The position numbers and the translations under genes were made by a program. The notes under the pieces are model-generated. The model was given only the letters and a program-made list of their open reading frames with translations, made no database searches and was not told the DNA's origin. A stretch of 64,000 bases of DNA from Gracilaria domingensis (lineage: Eukaryota; Rhodophyta; Florideophyceae; Gracilariales; Gracilariaceae), in assembly GCA_022539475.1 (NCBI GenBank), contig VCMS01000085.1, positions 62,001 to 126,000 of the forward strand. Direction: 5' to 3'. Positions within the stretch are counted from its first letter, which is position 1, and each line of letters starts with the position of its first letter. This document shows, piece by piece, positions 34,178 through 45,325 of the stretch.

Positions 34178-34574
34178 TGTTTCTCTAGTTTGGAATGAGC
34201 GGACTGTGTAGATGTTTGCGGTTTGGATCTCAGAAGTTGTGAGTGGATTTTGACGGACCGATTGCACGTCTCAGATTTGCACGGTGGCGGTTATCGGATC
34301 AAGCAACAGAAATTGATTTCGGAGATGGTTGAATATAATCTGCCCAGTGAAGTAAAATGATGCGTTAAAGATGTGCAATAGATGCCCCAATTTACGGCGT
34401 TATTTGGTGGTAGTGGGATACATATTTGATGCGCAGCTGATGTGCTTTAGATGCTCATAGGATGTGCCCTAAAGACGTGCGTTAGATGCACAAAAGATAC
34501 CCTTCAAATACACATTGGATATCCAATAATATATCCCATAGATGCGCGGAGTATACCGTCACGCGTTACAAAAA

Positions 34575-34782
34575 GATGCGCGGTAGATGATCAATTGATG
34601 CTTATTGGATACATTCGGACAGCCAATGGGATCGGTTGTAACTGATGCGCGGTAGATAATCAATTGATGCCTACTGGATACATTCGGACAGCCAATGGGA
34701 TCGGTTGTAACTGATGCACGATAGATAATCAATTGATGTCTACTGGGTACATTGGGCCAGCCAATGGCATGGGTTAAAGTTG
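34575..34782. repeat. Three tandem 69-bp units
   Basis: Units start at 34575, 34644 and 34713 with the same sequence (GATGC.CG, then ATCAATTGATG, GGATACATT and AGCCAATGG). The first two are almost identical and the third is more diverged. They lie in the left subterminal region of the Plavaka-type element. Confidence 0.95.
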
Positions 34783-35494
34783 ACGTGTTCCCCAATGACG
34801 CCCAAATTATAGCGTGAGATTTACTTACAGTGCATTACAATAGATGCACGAATGGTCAATGTCATCGCATAGGCTACTATAGCCTTCCCTTCAGCTTCAT
34901 GCCTATCTGGGTTCTCAGTTCCGGCTGAAACGGATCCATGAAGTGCCTACGGCCGTCATGGTCTAGGAATCCAATGAGCCGGTTCACAGACGCAACATCT
35001 TCTACGGACCTCGTCTTATCTCTGAGAGATCCTCTGCGAGCACCGTTGTCAAGGCGTACGGATGGAACGCCCGTCAGGTTGTTAACTGCCAGTCCATACT
35101 GCCAATCAACTCTGACCACAGAGATCTTCTTCCAATGCTTCACTTGCTCCCCTGGCCGCCTGAACTGCACTGTGATTTCTCAGATCTCATTAACACAACC
35201 GTAATAGACAGAGCAGGTACTCTGATTTTCAGCCGCAGCGACATCTTCACCCTCCGAAAAATGAGCCGCTACCCAGCACCTTTGCCTCGCCCTGTACGCT
35301 CCATGCTGCTCTCTTTTTCGCACTTCAGCCAGCGTCTCGATCTTGAAGCTTTCGTTCTCCAATCGTATCTCAGCATTCCGAAAAGTTTTGAGACTTTTCA
35401 GCTCAATATCGTACGCCGTAATTGGAAGAATTCCATGTGCAAAGGCCAATGCTTGCGAACGTCTACCCTGCCCTCCAACCACGACTTCTCCTCT

Positions 35495-37690
35495 TCAAGA
35501 CAGATTAACGTTCATCTGTTCATTATGACAGTCTTCCGTGTCCCACCCGTCATCAACCTCGTCGTTTTCGTTACCTTCTCGACCTGATTTGTCTATGACC
35601 ATATCTGGTTTTGTGTCTTTGTACTTCGGTATGCCCATGCCACTGTTGAGAAGTCTAAGAGAGAATAACTTCATGCTCTTATGATACAGATTTGACTCCG
35701 GACGAACGCGTGACTGGACCATGTCTGATACTTCCCCTGCGACTCTCTCCGTGATAAACTGTGAAACATTACGTAAAGGACCACATTCACGCATCAATCT
35801 AGGAAAGTGAAGGATTGCGTGAGTTGTAGGAGTAAAGCAGGATAGGTGACCTAGAGAACCATTGAAACAATCGTCAAACAGCTCATGTAACTGCTGTATC
35901 ATGTTCTCCAACCTTGCGGCATCAGAATTTGCGAATGAAGTTGTGAAAATGACGTGAGTCACATATGATGTCATGGCCCAAAGTTTCGTCATCTTCGACG
36001 GCACACCACCTCCACTGAATACCACTGGGCCAAAAAATAGCGCTAGGCCCTTGAAATTCTCAGCCTTATACGGCCCCAAGTGTTGAAAGGATTGTGGCGC
36101 CCTACCCCACTCTGACGGAATACCAAACGTGCCATTTTCCAGTGATATGTTGATTTGGTCAAGAACTGCTCCAGAGATGGACACACTAGGGCTCTGACTG
36201 CTGTATGTTGGATGAGTACCGTTACACAATGCGCATAAGTGCTTCAACCAGCCAAGGAGCCACTGGTGCATTGCATCATATGGAGAACGTTTCACAACAT
36301 CCAAAGATAGCTTTGCAATCTAGGGCTTTCTCTTGATGCCGTTCTTCTTCATAATGTCTTCGATTGCAGAGTGATTGGTGCCACGACTGGCTTGGCGCAG
36401 CTGCATCCATACTTGGCTCATCTGATGCTGGGTTCTAACTCCCACGCACTCTCGTTCAATGAGTTCACTCTTGCCATTGACCATAATTCCTCTCTTTGCA
36501 AGCCTTCGTTCTCTCTCCTCAAATACTGGCGTCATGTACAGTTTCGAATTAATCCACTTACTCGGCTGGACGTCTTGTGACACTTTCGGCATCCATGAAG
36601 CGCATTGTGGCCCTTAAAGCCAAGCAGTTTGATTGCCGCCGTCCAGTCCGCGGTTACAAATACCACGAACGCATATAACGTCTGCTTTGCCCCATCCGCG
36701 CACTGCACGGGTATTCCTCTCTCTAACAATATCAAATCGTCAATAATGGGCTTTAGAAAGGCATCAAAAGCTTCACTGTCGTGAGAGCCAGGAACGATGG
36801 CCGTCAGTAGCGCATTAAATGCTTTGAATCGTTTTTCTGGTTGTAGATTGAGAATAACAAAAATTAATGGCCACACTGACCTGTTGCTTAAACCACTTCT
36901 GAAGACTTCAATTCCATCGGAAGAGAAGATAAGAAACAGAACCATGTCTGATTCAGTTCGCCAGAATCTCATCTCGTCTCCATAAGTGCCACGAAAGTAC
37001 GAACCCTCGTAATACTCAGAAAGAGTGTGCGGTGTTGGTTCCATACTGCTCTTCTGTGCAGCGCAAAACCCGTTCATGAGAGCATTGAAGCTTTCCGACT
37101 CTCCGCATAAAGCGATGAGCTGCTCAGAGACATAAGTGTACCAGAAACGAATGCCTTGCATGACGCTTTCTGAACATGAGCCACAAGGACACAAAACCGT
37201 TGACTTTCTCTCCGTGGTTCTAGGGACACAAGCATGGCCGAAATGACACATAAGTCCATATCGCTTTGTTGTTAAAGAACGTTTCCACAAATAACGCCTA
37301 AAGATTTCGTAACTGTACCTTGAGCGAACTACATCCGTTCGAAGCAGAGCGGTAATGTTTCTCTGTAATAACCCCCCTAACTCACAAACTTGCAGCACCT
37401 CCAAAATTCGCCTGGTCTCAATCTCCTTCGCATCCAGTACTTCTTGATTGGCTGCTTCGGAAGAACAAGTACTACTTTGCGAAGTCAAATCTGCGTACAG
37501 CTCATTTGTCTCTACCAAATCCTGGTACACTGCTAATTCGTCGCTGGCTACGTTCTGATGTACCACTGGTGATGCTGGCATATGGGCGTCATCTGCACTT
37601 GGGATTGTATCCATTTGAACTGAATGTTCTGTTTCTCTTCGTAGGGATCGATCTGATGCAAGCTGTCTTCGCAACGCAGTAAGGAACGGG
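35495..37690 (-). pseudogene. Plavaka/Tnp2 transposase
   Basis: About 730 codons in two main blocks. The upstream block contains the Tnp2/Plavaka core: FRGTYGDEMRFWRTESD, LFLIFSSDGIEVFRSG, SVWPLIFVILNLQPEKRFK, IVPGSHDSEAFDAFLKP, and KLLGFKGHNALHGCRKC with its Cys pair. The downstream block begins VVKRSPYDAMHQWLLGWLKHL and ends with TTHAILHFPRLMRECGPL and ITERVAGEVSD, the usual C-terminal region. Between them the phase changes once (about 36550), and a TAG at 36322-36320 stands in otherwise continuous text (KRKP, stop, IAKLS). The family catalyses cut-and-paste transposition. This copy is dead by the shift and stop. Confidence 0.88.
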
Positions 37691-37819
37691 ATGTATGACG
37701 TGATTCAAGACCGCGAGATGAATGCTCGGTTGTGTCTACTTGAAGATTTCCTGTCTGAAAGCGAGGAAGACTAGCAGATGGAGGACCGCGACGCCTTCGT
37801 TTCGTCCGAGGTTAATCAG

Positions 37820-38230
37820 TTACATCCCAGGGAAACACTTTGATATCCGATTGATTTTCCCCAGATATGCTTTAGGTATTCGAGTGATTTCTCGGATATC
37901 CATCTGATTTTCGAAGTTGGATATACGGGCGATGTACATAGGATACACGAAAATTCTCACAATATCCATACCAATGATATTCGTCTGATTTCTGGATGTC
38001 CGCATGATGTCCTGGCAATTCCAAGAGAAGCAACTTTGGTTTTCGAAATCATTCGTCATATCTACTGTTATATCTTTCAAAGCAGTTGATGCATGTCTCA
38101 AGGGCATCAAAAGAGTATCATTTCGTACATCTTCTGTCATATCTACTGGATGTCACAGGGATATCATGGATATGCATAAGATATCCAGATGATATCCGAA
38201 AGACATCCGGATTTCAAATCTACGGGGTAT
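37820..38230. repeat. Subterminal GATATCC-type repeats
   Basis: More than a dozen degenerate motifs such as GATATCC, GGATATCCATCTGAT and GATGTCC at irregular spacing within about 400 bp next to the right terminus. Confidence 0.7.
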
Positions 38231-38260
38231 CATTCGAGCATCTGTATACTTCTCTGGGCA

Positions 38261-38838
38261 TGCATCGAGCTGCTGCTTTCGTTGTAAATAGATTCACAAA
38301 TATCTGCAGTGTAATCGGGAGACATATTGACAGGCAGTGGTTCGTTTGATGCGCAGCATACTGCGTCTTGATCTTCATTTCGTTGAGCGGCAAGCGCTAG
38401 CGCTGTGGTCAAAATCCGGTTTCTTCGACGCATGACAAAGAACTTACCTATGTTCCCAAATGTCGGGGCGAAGTAGTTGCTGAAGTGTTCCGTAATCTGT
38501 GAAATTGGATAATGCATTGAGTCAGTCTGACTTGCTTTCACAATAGAAAGAAGCTGGCGATGTTAGGGAAATCATGCCATTGCGGCGATAAGCGACAAGG
38601 TATCCTTATTTCTTCGCTCGCTTCGCAAAGTTTGCCGCCTTTTTGACGCGAAGCGAAACTGTAATCTACTTGGGCGTAGAACCTAGTTAAGAGGGCCATG
38701 GTTGATTTCATGTGGTTTTTCTGTCCTGCTCTCCTCCCTCTCTATTTTTTTTCTTGCAGCACAACACCTCGTTCCCATTTTCCAAGTCACAAGGGAGAGG
38801 TAAAACTTACCTCTAATCTATAACGTCTTTAAACGATC
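38261..38838. other. Spacer between the two Plavaka-type regions
   Basis: A minus frame at 38541-38262 (with FGNIGKFFVMRRRNRI and LPVNMSPDYTADICESI) reads like real protein and stops at the transposon border. It could be the displaced 5' part of the gene the element entered, perhaps the hAT gene. An inverted GC-rich motif (CGCTTCGC / GCGAAGCG) lies at about 38610-38660. Confidence 0.35.
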
Positions 38839-39711
38839 ATGTCTGAGTCTGAAGGTCTCGCTGAGCCGCAGTCAGCGACGGAAGTGGCTAAGGAACGTAT
38901 CCTAAGCATACCTACGAGGTGCGAGTCGAGCCGCAAGGATAAGCATGGAGCTGAAGGTAAAGGGTCACAGTATCGCATGCGTCACATTTTCAATGTCAAG
39001 ATGGCTGCTCTTGAGAACCGTGGTAATGACAACAACAATCCAATAACTGCAGAGTTTGTATTCTCCGTTCTATGAAGTATTCGAGATTACGTCTATGATG
39101 TTCGCAAAGTCAAAGATGATGGCAGTGTCACCTATCGATCGCTTCAGAAAAACCATCCAACGGTTGTTATGGAGCTTTGCGCTAAGATAAAGAAACCTTA
39201 TACTATCCTCAAGCTTTCTGAACGCCAATGAGCCGTGAATCTTCTTATTCAAGAGGCGTTCAGGCGTGATCGAAAGTACAAGAGCTCAAGAGCTCTTCAG
39301 ACTCATGGAATTGATACTGTTCCAGGCAGTACTGAAGCTGTGATAGCGCTGGAGACTTTCGAGTATAGAAGGAGCGATACTGTTCCCAATCTAGATGCTG
39401 GTGTATGTGCACAATCTGTCATTGGTACTTATTAACCAGTGCAATCTGGTGATGCAGCTGTTCTTGAAAATGACGAGAACAATGTCAATGGTAATTCTTG
39501 TGGTGCTGGTAACAGTCGCAACGACTCTGGCGGAGGGAGGAACCCAACTACGACTGTCATTCAGGATGAGGTTGATGGAAGCTCTTCTGCCACCATGATT
39601 AACGTGGCGAATTCAATTGGGAGAAAGGGAACCTTAGTGAATCGTCGAGATGGAATCCGTTCAACCAACCGTGTGCGCCGACCGAGCGAAAACTTCTTCA
39701 ATCAAGTTTAA
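38839..39711 (+). pseudogene. Unrecognised accessory protein with three in-frame stops
   Basis: One phase of 291 codons starts at ATG 38839 (MSESEGLAEPQSATEVAK). It contains stops at 39073 (TGA), 39229 (TGA) and 39433 (TAA) but no frameshift: coding-like text continues on both sides of each. It is a mostly hydrophilic protein with a charged middle (SIRDYVYDVRKVKDDGS, RRDRKYKSSRALQTHG) and a Gly, Asn and Ser-rich C-terminal part with basic residues (RIRSTNRVRRPSE-like). I recognise no family. It is the first of a run of plus-strand frames leading to the methyltransferase. Its function is unknown; nuclear or DNA-associated would fit the charge pattern but is only inference. Confidence 0.6.
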
Positions 39712-40148
39712 TTCGAATATCATAGGATTTTTATTTTTCCGTCAATTTTCATTAAGTCAAGTCGTGCGTCATTATGGTCTCATTGTACCAAAGCCAACTG
39801 AGATTCTACTGAAAGCAATTTTTTCAAAAAAATTGAGACATTGAGAATGAATTAAACATCTACAAAAAAAGTGCTTAAATACAGAAAAGTAAATGAATAT
39901 TCAGTGGAAAGTTTTATCTGGGTGAACCATGGAGCAGGGCCGTCCAGCTGCCTTGCACTTCCCCCAACGTCTTATTCTCTCCATTCTACTAGCTTGCCGC
40001 ACTTCTTCCATCCACCCACTGTTGCCGCAAACGCCATGCCGATGGTTACTGGCGGCATCCAGTAAGGCCTGCTGCTTCTACTCCGTTACTTAGGATTGGT
40101 GCACCGTCGAGCACAGCTAATAGCGGAGGAGGTAGCTCCGCCGGGTTC

Positions 40149-40331
40149 ATGTCGGTTTCCTATGGCCATGGCGATTCCGCGTCGTCTGGCGGTACCTCCC
40201 GCGGTCGTGGCCGAGGTCGCGGGACCTGTCGTGGTCGCGGACGTAGACACGGCTCTTTGTGGTTACCTCTTGTGGGCTTCTCTCGACCTATAGAGTATGT
40301 TGTCTTTTCGTCTTCTGTGTTTTCCTGCTAG
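40149..40331 (+). CDS. Short RG-rich frame
   Basis: ATG at 40149, then GHGDSASSGGTSRGRGRGRG and CRGRGRRHG, an RGG-box-like nucleic-acid-binding composition. The 60-codon frame ends at 40331. Upstream in-phase text (about 40070-40148) is Ser and Gly rich and compatible, so the ATG may not be the true start. It lies about 400 bp before the methyltransferase frame and might be the ruined N-terminal part of that protein or a separate gene. Confidence 0.35.
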   Translation: MSVSYGHGDSASSGGTSRGRGRGRGTCRGRGRRHGSLWLPLVGFSRPIEYVVFSSSVFSC

Positions 40332-40719
40332 GTAGGGTAGTTCTATTTCCGGGTGTTCCCAGATGGTTCCATTGAATCGTCTTAAAGCTAGCATCCGTAC
40401 CAGCGCACTCTGTAGCACATACCTTGTGTGGTGTGTTTATGACCTACAATGCTGTTCAACGCACACTCTTCAGGGCGTACCTGAGGATTCGAATGTTTCG
40501 ACTGGTATTGGGGAGTTTGAATCCTCGTATGTAACGTGAACTATTTGTTTTGCTGTTCGGAGTTGCTATGGAAACCGATACAGGATATGCGTCATGGGGC
40601 AGGGTTCAATGTGAGCATTAACGCGAAACCCGATATTGAACTGACGAATCCTCCTAAACCTTCCGGTCATGCTGAACCTTTTTTGACCAACTCTGCCCCA
40701 CCCCCCTCGTCGAAAGTAT

Positions 40720-42609
40720 ATGGACCTTGTGAGCTCCGATAGCGACGACTTCGAGAAGCCGGTGATTCGTGCGAAACATGAATCTCGGGTTGCCGGGTAC
40801 AACATCCAAAAGACTGGTATTGAGCCGCCCATGAAGGAGATATCCAGTCTCCTTCGACTGAATATGGACAAGGTGTGGAAGGGGATTAGAAAGTCGCACT
40901 TTGTAGCGTACAACTGTGACATGAAGGACCTGATACACACAGATGAAACGTTTGTGAATCAGAGTGAGATTTTATGGGGTGAGGCACAGCTTTTCCTAAC
41001 AGACCCTCCGTTTAACACTCGAAAGAAGAGGAGCAAACGGAATGGTGCTCACGATGTCTCCGGTGAGGATAACATGATCAGTACCGCAGACTTAATAAGT
41101 TCGGCGCTTCGGTCAGGTGGGCACTTCATTATATTCTGTGCCATGGCACAGTTTCATGTTTGGCAAAGGATACTCTCGGAAACGGCCAGTACGAGAGATG
41201 ACATTGGAAGCGAAGGTAAGCCAGAACTCAGGCCTTCGTTTAAAGTGGATGGGAATCCACTGGTGTTCATCCGGGATCGAAGTAATCTTGGCGGGAATCT
41301 ACGCAAGTTTAGGATACAGCCCGTAACGGAGTACGCCGTTCATGGGCTGAAGCGTGGATTGCGACCATCGGAGAAAGCCAGTCTTACTCCATTTGAGGAG
41401 AACAGTTTTATTCCTTCTACTTTCCGGGCAAACAGGAATGTAATTGACCGGGTGCCGAAACCGAGAGCGGGGGAGTGGTTGACATGGAAGATAAATGAGC
41501 CAGGTAGTTCAGTACCAAGTGCACACTACATAAGACCGGAGCAGAAGTCCAGGGAGTTGATGAAAGAGTTGATATGTCGGTTCACAAGACCGGGTGATCT
41601 TGTCATGGACATGTTCGGAGGAACGTTTTCTACGGGTATGGCGTGCCTATCGCTGACAAGGCATAGGAAGTTCTTGGGCTGCGAGAACAATAGGCCATGT
41701 TTCACTCATGCGAAGCACCATATAAAGACTCTCATGGCCGAAGTTCTTCGCCGGGGCAAGAATGATATCGTGGTTGAACAGGAGGAGGTGGATGCTGCTT
41801 CAACGACTTATGAACGGGTTCCCCATCGGGACCGAGGTCGGGTTGAATGGGAAGCTCCATTTGGATACCCCCAGTACCAAGTAATGCCTGCACATATTAC
41901 TCAGTTCCTAGGAAGATACTGGAAGGACTGGGAGTTTGTCGACAAGTGTGGACAGCATACTGTAGATCTTTGGGACGAGAAGTACCGAGGAGCTCTGAAT
42001 TTAATGGATATACATATGCTGTTGACTGTTGAATCCAATCGGTATTGCTTACATGTAGCATCTTCTAAGATTTGACATCCCCGTGCTCGTATGGGGGTGT
42101 TCACGGAACATAAGATATTGGCTGGGGAAACTATCTGTCATTTTTGTGGAACTTTGGTATACATGGTTCTGACGAACTGGAAGGAAAGACAGTTAAAGTA
42201 CGGAACTGGCTGTCTCGGAGCAACTCTTGTGCGGTACAAGTTGTTTTCTCTGATGGTCACTGTGACTGGTTCGGAGTTTCTGCACCTGAGGAACAGACCA
42301 GGACACGCTCAGGATAGAAAGGAGAGCGAAGTCTAAATTGTCCCGCCGCCTTTTTGTATCGGGGGCTACGTTAACGACGCCGGATATCATACCGAGGATC
42401 CCGATTTATCGCAGCCACGGTCGAACTGGACTCGAAGTCCCAATGTGCAGATGGTGAAAGCAAAGTCCGTGATACAGTTTAAGTCCGACCTTTCTAACTA
42501 TGCTCTACTTCGTTGTAGAGCAGTAAGAGATATTGAGAGGGACGAAAAGTTGTATTTCAAATACGGAGAGCAGTACGCCTGGGACTGGGCCCCGACATTG
42601 GAGCAATAG
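40720..42609 (+). pseudogene. Beta-class DNA methyltransferase fused to a SET domain, two in-frame stops
   Basis: A single phase of 630 codons from ATG 40720 to TAG 42609. Residues 88-98 give the target-base motif AQLFLTDPPFN, followed by SGGHFIIFCAMAQF. IRPEQKSRELMKELI at about 271 and DLVMDMFGGTFSTGMACL at 293-310 form the AdoMet pocket. Catalytic motif before AdoMet motif is the beta-class order of amino-methyltransferases. DPPF favours N6-adenine over N4-cytosine, but not decisively. A TGA at 42073 follows codon 451, and a SET domain continues in phase: RARMGVFTEHKILAGETICH and FCGTLVY, then a TAA at 42334, then GGYVNDA and RAVRDIERDEKLYFKYG. SET domains methylate histone lysines. Text at 40536-40719 in another phase may be an older N terminus. 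An AATAAA follows at 42666. The fusion would write DNA and histone marks together. This copy is interrupted. Confidence 0.82.
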
Positions 42610-42665
42610 GTGAGTGCAGTACCGAATAGAAAGTAACTATGCTTGTGAATGTAGCAGCTGCCTGC

Positions 42666-42671
42666 AATAAA
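42666..42671 (+). terminator. Candidate polyadenylation signal
   Basis: AATAAA lies 57 bp after the TAG that closes the methyltransferase-SET phase and before the next gene's ATG at 42849. Confidence 0.4.
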
Positions 42672-42848
42672 CGTTGTACATGTACACTAGAGCTCTTCAT
42701 TTATTTGTAACGGCGATATTTGCGACCAATTGCGCACCTCGAATTCCAAAAAAGCAGGAACTACGGAGTCTCCCGGAATATCTGAACCATGCACTCTCCC
42801 CCTGGATCCCCAAATATTTCACTTCTTTACCCCATTTATCTCCACAAC

Positions 42849-45242
42849 ATGAGTATAACGCCGAGAAAGCGAAATAGTAAGCAGCAGAATAAAAGTAGAC
42901 AGAAGAAGAGATGAGCATCGGGTGATACAAATCAGGCTACAGGCACCGCACTTCCTAAACGGAAGTCGTCTACCACGAAGGAGACAGTCAGCGGGCGTCC
43001 TTTTACAGTACTCTCTCGCCCATCTCGCAGCAGAGTGTCATCCGGGATTGCGTCAAGAATTCGTGGATCAGCAAACGATGTCGTGCCGTCAACTGCCGAT
43101 AATGTAAATCGTGCATCTGTGTCTGCTCCCCAAGAAGAAAAGGCAACTCGGCCCAGCAGGTCAGGACAGGAGGGCATCACAACTGGAACTAAAGAGGTTC
43201 GTATGACACCAAAACCTTCATGTCCCCCGCCGATATCGAAGACCGGAGCTACTGTGGCGCGGGTTACGCCGCCCAGTGGATCTGGACAACAAGGGACAAT
43301 GACGAGAAGTCGTGAGAACCCTAATATATTAAGATCGTCACGTCCCTCCCTGTCTTCTAGAACTGGGGCCGCTATGAATCGTATTATGCTTCGCAATGGG
43401 TGCGGACAAGGGAGAAAGACAATAAGAAATCGAGAGACGACTGATAGGCGAGTTACTCCTCCACCTTTCCCTCTTTCCAGAACAGGAGCCGTTGCAGCTC
43501 GTACGAGGCCCAATTCATCTGATGTACGATGCCATGGAGGAGGACAGACACGGGAGTTGCAGCTGAGAGCTGTGTCGAGGGAGGACACAGAAAGCCTGCA
43601 GCCTCTCGCGGCTAAGGGTGTGGCACATGAGGATAGTTCCGATAACGAAATAGCACCGAATCCTGCGACATTACCGGGGCCTTTCGCCGAAAAGGTTCGG
43701 GAAATACCGGAAATGATCCACACTGGTGTGCATTCAACCTCTATGAACAGACGTGATCTTTTAAATGAACTGAATTGCTTGAAAGAAAATTTTGAGACGT
43801 CACGAGAGGACTTGATGGCTCGGGATATACTAGTGAAAGTAGCCCAAGAGCACAGTACGGCTTTGAAAAAGAGGCTTTTGGAGAAGGATCTAGTCATTGA
43901 AGGGATAAGGGTGGCACTGAAACAGGAGGGGGATAGGAGTACACGTGCTGGTGAACCTGGGCAGACAGGTCGAAAGAAGCATAAATTGAGGTGTGCGACG
44001 AGTTTCGAGGGGTTGCTCGAGCAGTGTATCACAACATACTGACGTGGGCAAGGAGAGAAACAAGTGAGCTATGGCCCGAAGGTGAGTCGCTCAGCGGAAA
44101 TTGGGGTAACCGTGCCGACAAGGTGGAAGACGCAACTAAGAGTGGGAAAGGGCTTATTGAGCCGCAGGAAGGTGGTTCATACATGGTTCCTGGAAACCCC
44201 GTGGAGCTCTTGGGCAGTTTTGGCATGTTCACACCGTCGGTAGAGCGGGGACAGATGCTTTGCGAAGAAAGTGGTTGAAAACGAGTTGAAGTAGTTGAGC
44301 TGGGAAGGTATTAGAAAACCGTCTCTTACCGACAGGTGTATACTGGAACTTTGTTCAGATATGTGCCTTAGGCAGAGAATGCGGCAGACTATGAGCGACA
44401 TCGTGGGCGTTTGGAAGAGATATACGAGGGATAAACTATTTCCGCTCCTGGGCTACGATCTGATTTGGAAAAGAACGAAGCTGGTAGAAGAGAATGCTGA
44501 CGAACTCAAAATGCAGTTGAAGGAAGCGCAGGAGAACATATTGCGTCTTGAAGAAAATGGTGTACCGAACACTTCATGGTAGAGAAAAGCCCCATTTGTT
44601 CGTCTAAAGTACTCCAATGCGGACAATGTGGAGGATATGCAGACAGAAGATCAAGACTTGTTCTTCCGAAACCGTGTTCGGCTACAAGTACTGAAGGAGT
44701 TTATTGGCTTTGATGTGGAAGACAAAGATACGGGCACCTTTGTAGATGGCATAATACTGTTGCTCGCACGTTTGGACGCTTGGGTGTTGACGCTTGTGAG
44801 CCTTCTAAGTACGGATGTATCAAGCGGTGGCCAGAGACAGAAACTTTTTACAAAGAAGTTTGCCCAAATGCTACCTCTGTGTTTAAAGAATGTTCTGTGG
44901 GATGTTAGGCAACACGTCTTGAGGACCAATTCCAGCGAGTTTCATATTTATGGAACGACAACGGAAGATTGGCATAAGATTCTTTGTAATGACATGAGAG
45001 AGGCTACATTTGGATATCGAATGCCATCGAACGGAAGACTTTACCTCACTGTGAAAGAAAAACCTTTTATTGACAGTGTGAGCCAAAGATTGGGGTCTAT
45101 TAGCGATTGTTTTGTTGGTGAATGCGAGGAAGGAAATATTGAGTTCAAGGAAATGGACATAAACGATTTCAGAAGTAGCACAGGATCACAAGAAAAGGCA
45201 CCACAAGGTGAACATGTAGAGAATGGAGCCCTTAATGTTTGA
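42849..45242 (+). pseudogene. Repeat-bearing coiled-coil protein of the candidate element
   Basis: Starts at ATG 42849 with a very basic N terminus (MSITPRKRNSKQQNKSRQKKR) and hits a TGA at 42912, then continues in the same phase. A Ser/Thr/Arg-rich region contains three repeats with a period of exactly 40 residues (SRSGQEG, SGSGQQG and NGCGQGR, each ending TGA..xR). A helical, charged region follows (NELNCLKENFETSRED to LKKRLLEKDLVIEGI). Near 43990 the phase changes and returns near 44270. A heptad-like segment (KLVEENADELKMQLKEAQEN) and a roughly 200-codon C-terminal part (44628-45242) follow, with TAG stops at 44292 and 44580 inside otherwise continuous text. No known family. The protein could be a DNA-binding or scaffold partner of the neighbouring enzyme, which is inference. 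It ends 84 bp from the stop of the opposing transposase. Confidence 0.6.
43164..43523 (+). repeat. Three 120-bp coding repeats
   Basis: The protein motif GQ-x-G...RTGA-x-x-x-R recurs with GQ at residues 44, 84 and 124 counted from the codon at 43035, an exact 40-residue step. The DNA units have diverged but keep the period, pointing to old duplication and selection on length. Confidence 0.8.
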
Positions 45243-45325
45243 GGCTGTACAAAATCAACGTGCTCAGTTGGTCCTTCATCTGAATCATGATAGAATCGAT
45301 TGATGTAGAATCGGTGTTGAAACGA

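Larger units (their letters stand above)
34341..38260 (-). mobile_element. Plavaka/Tnp2-type DNA transposon
   Basis: About 3.9 kb. Left end TGCCCAGTGAAGTA...GATGCG (34341-34364). The reverse complement of 38235-38260 reads TGCCCAGAGAAGTA...GATGCTCG. The first 14 bases match at 13, and the inner GATGC is shared. Both ends carry arrays of short subterminal motifs, with GATGC-rich repeats at left and GATATCC-like repeats at right, as in CACTA-like elements where transposase binds. The single transposase gene lies between on minus. I find no clean target duplication, so the outermost base is uncertain. Confidence 0.7.

Noticed and set aside
34341-38260. Three-base GAT as target duplication of the Plavaka-type element
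   Set aside because: It fits only if one terminus is three bases longer than the other, so I do not claim it.
38839-42609. Stop-codon reassignment or selenocysteine to explain the in-phase stops
   Set aside because: TGA, TAA and TAG all occur, other genes here end normally at each of them, and the neighbouring transposases are clearly decayed.
43035-44032. Minus frame of 366 codons opposite the repeat-bearing protein
   Set aside because: The plus strand shows an exact 40-residue repeat, a basic N terminus and coiled-coil text; the minus frame is its shadow.
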